From an uncultured Bacteroidales bacterium (GTDB lineage Bacteria > Bacteroidota > Bacteroidia > Bacteroidales > WCHB1-69): a stretch of 7,436 nt of DNA. The stretch's first letter is position 1. Every line of letters starts with the position of its first letter. The notes beneath the pieces are model-generated. The model saw nothing but the letters and a program-made list of their open reading frames with translations. It was not told the DNA's origin and made no database searches. The DNA lies in the NCBI GenBank assembly GCA_937901455.1, contig CALDIA010000184.1:1-7436 (forward strand), in the 5' to 3' direction. The translations under genes and the position numbers were made by a program. Below, in pieces: positions 6,294 through 7,436 of this stretch.

Positions 6294-7436
6294 CTAACGG
6301 ATTTTCTCCTGCAGGGCTTGCGCCGTATAGGAGCGCTTACGTCCCAAGAGTTTTTCAGGCGTTCCCTCAAAGACCACCTCGCCACCCTTTTCGCCTCCTT
6401 CAGGGCCAAGGTCTATAATCCAGTCGGCACACTTTATCAACTCGGTATTATGCTCTATCACCCAGATAGAGTTGTTACGCTCTATAATGTGGTTGAAGGC
6501 GGCATGTAGTTTGAGAATGTCATGGAAATGAAGGCCTGTGGTTGGCTCGTCGAAAATGAAGAGTTTGTTCTGGTCCTTGTCTTCCTGGGCCAGATAAAAT
6601 GCCAATTTCACGCGTTGTGCCTCACCGCCTGACAGCGTGGAAGACGACTGGCCCAGCACCAGATAGTCGAGGCCCACCTCCTGCAGAGGAATAAGGCGAC
6701 GAAGTATGTTTTTGACCACATCGGTCATGGGCAGGTTGCGGAAGAAGTCGATAGCTTCGCTCACGGTCATATCGAGGATATCGGAGACATTCATGCCATT
6801 GACTTTCACGTCGAGGGCCTCATCGCGGAAGCGTTTGCCACCGCAGGATGGGCACACCAGTTCTACATCGGCCATAAACTGCATATTAATACGGATCAAG
6901 CCTTCGCCCTCACACTCCTCGCAGCGGCCGCCGGCCACATTGAAAGAGAAGTAGGCAGAGCGATAGTTACGTTGTTTAGCCAATGGTTGGGAGGCAAAAA
7001 GTTCCCGAATATAATCATAGGCCTTCACGTAGGTAACAGGATTAGAGCGGGTGGAACGGCCTATGGGGTTTTGGTCCACAAAAACCACTTCCTTGATTTT
7101 GGAAAGGTCGGCATCGATGCGGGTATAGCGGCCTGGCTTCATATTGCCTTGGCCGAGCAGTCGCATAAGACCGGGATAGGCCACGTTGGCCACCAGGGTA
7201 CTCTTACCGGAACCGCTCACGCCGGTAATCATCACCAAGCATTCGAGGGGTATGCGGACATTGATGTTTTTGAGGTTGTGCTCGCGCGCGCCCAACACTT
7301 CCACATAGTTACGCCACTTGCGACGGTGCTTGGGCATGGGTATGGAACGGCACGCTTCGGCGGGAAAACCGCCGATAATCCCGCGCATATAGTCGGCTGT
7401 CAGGTTGTCGGGCGTTTGCAGCAGCTGCTCAATGGT
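6294..7436 (-). CDS. uvrA: Excinuclease ABC subunit A (UvrA), C-terminal 380 residues (5' end outside window)
   Basis: The frame stays open to the window edge (TIEQLLQTPDNLTADYMRG...), so the Met at 7388 is internal and this is the C-terminal part of a protein normally about 930-960 residues long. UvrA dimers scan DNA for lesions and load UvrB in nucleotide excision repair. The second ATPase module is visible, numbered from the first residue in the window: Walker A GVSGSGKST (72-80), DQNPIGRSTRSNPVTY (121-136), and the C-terminal zinc module with C172/C175 and C195/C198. Then come the ABC signature TLSGGEAQR (267-275), Walker B FIFDEPTTGLH (293-303) and the H-loop His in IEHN (H329). The tail (DLGPEGGEKGGEVVFEGTPE) is standard. 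All residues needed for ATP and zinc binding are present. Whether it is UvrA1 or a UvrA2 paralogue cannot be decided without the N-terminal half, where the UvrB-binding domain lies. Confidence 0.97.
   Translation of the reverse strand, partial: TIEQLLQTPDNLTADYMRGIIGGFPAEACRSIPMPKHRRKWRNYVEVLGAREHNLKNINVRIPLECLVMITGVSGSGKSTLVANVAYPGLMRLLGQGNMKPGRYTRIDADLSKIKEVVFVDQNPIGRSTRSNPVTYVKAYDYIRELFASQPLAKQRNYRSAYFSFNVAGGRCEECEGEGLIRINMQFMADVELVCPSCGGKRFRDEALDVKVNGMNVSDILDMTVSEAIDFFRNLPMTDVVKNILRRLIPLQEVGLDYLVLGQSSSTLSGGEAQRVKLAFYLAQEDKDQNKLFIFDEPTTGLHFHDILKLHAAFNHIIERNNSIWVIEHNTELIKCADWIIDLGPEGGEKGGEVVFEGTPEKLLGRKRSYTAQALQEKIR

Noticed and set aside
7386..7388. Met at 7388 as the start of a short UvrA-like protein
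   Set aside because: The frame remains open and UvrA-like up to the window edge, so the gene is cut by the window rather than shortened.

Overview
The window looks like chromosomal housekeeping DNA from a member of the Bacteroidales (Bacteroidota), most likely Prevotella-like. Three things suggest this: a Porin_10-type outer-membrane protein with the typical C-terminal tail, a perfect match to the Bacteroidetes -7 promoter element (TAnnTTTG) upstream of the aldolase gene, and A-rich rather than Shine-Dalgarno leaders in front of most genes. The genus cannot be fixed from this sequence alone. I see no rRNA, tRNA, CRISPR array, insertion sequence or integrase.

Left block (1-1024, + strand): a tightly packed three-gene cassette. 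It holds the end of a YtxH-like protein, a two-helix membrane protein of the Phage_holin_3_6/YqjE type, and a small basic coiled-coil protein of unknown function. The first pair shares a TAATG stop/start and the second pair overlaps by 14 nt. The order and protein shapes resemble the enterobacterial yqjD-yqjE-yqjK cluster. A strong intrinsic terminator closes the block.

Middle block (1025-6290, + strand): a promoter embedded in that terminator's loop and T-rich tail appears to drive a class II fructose-bisphosphate aldolase (fbaA). After fbaA comes a second strong hairpin. Then follow a putative outer-membrane porin, a class II fumarase (fumC) and a PrsW-family intramembrane protease, with gaps of 19 and 18 nt, which suggests co-transcription. 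fbaA (glycolysis/gluconeogenesis) and fumC (malate to fumarate, the reductive route to succinate) are central carbon enzymes of a saccharolytic anaerobe. The porin could serve nutrient entry, but its substrate is not readable from the sequence.

Right block (6294-7436, - strand): the C-terminal part of UvrA, the nucleotide-excision-repair damage sensor. It is convergent with the protease gene, with only 3 nt between the stop codons.

No clearly new system is present. The most interesting leads are the YqjDE(K)-like cassette, a full-consensus Shine-Dalgarno at its third gene, the terminator/promoter overlap before fbaA, the hairpin pressed against the porin start codon, and two departures of FumC from the E. 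coli enzyme (site-B His129 replaced by Ser, and a missing C-terminal tail).
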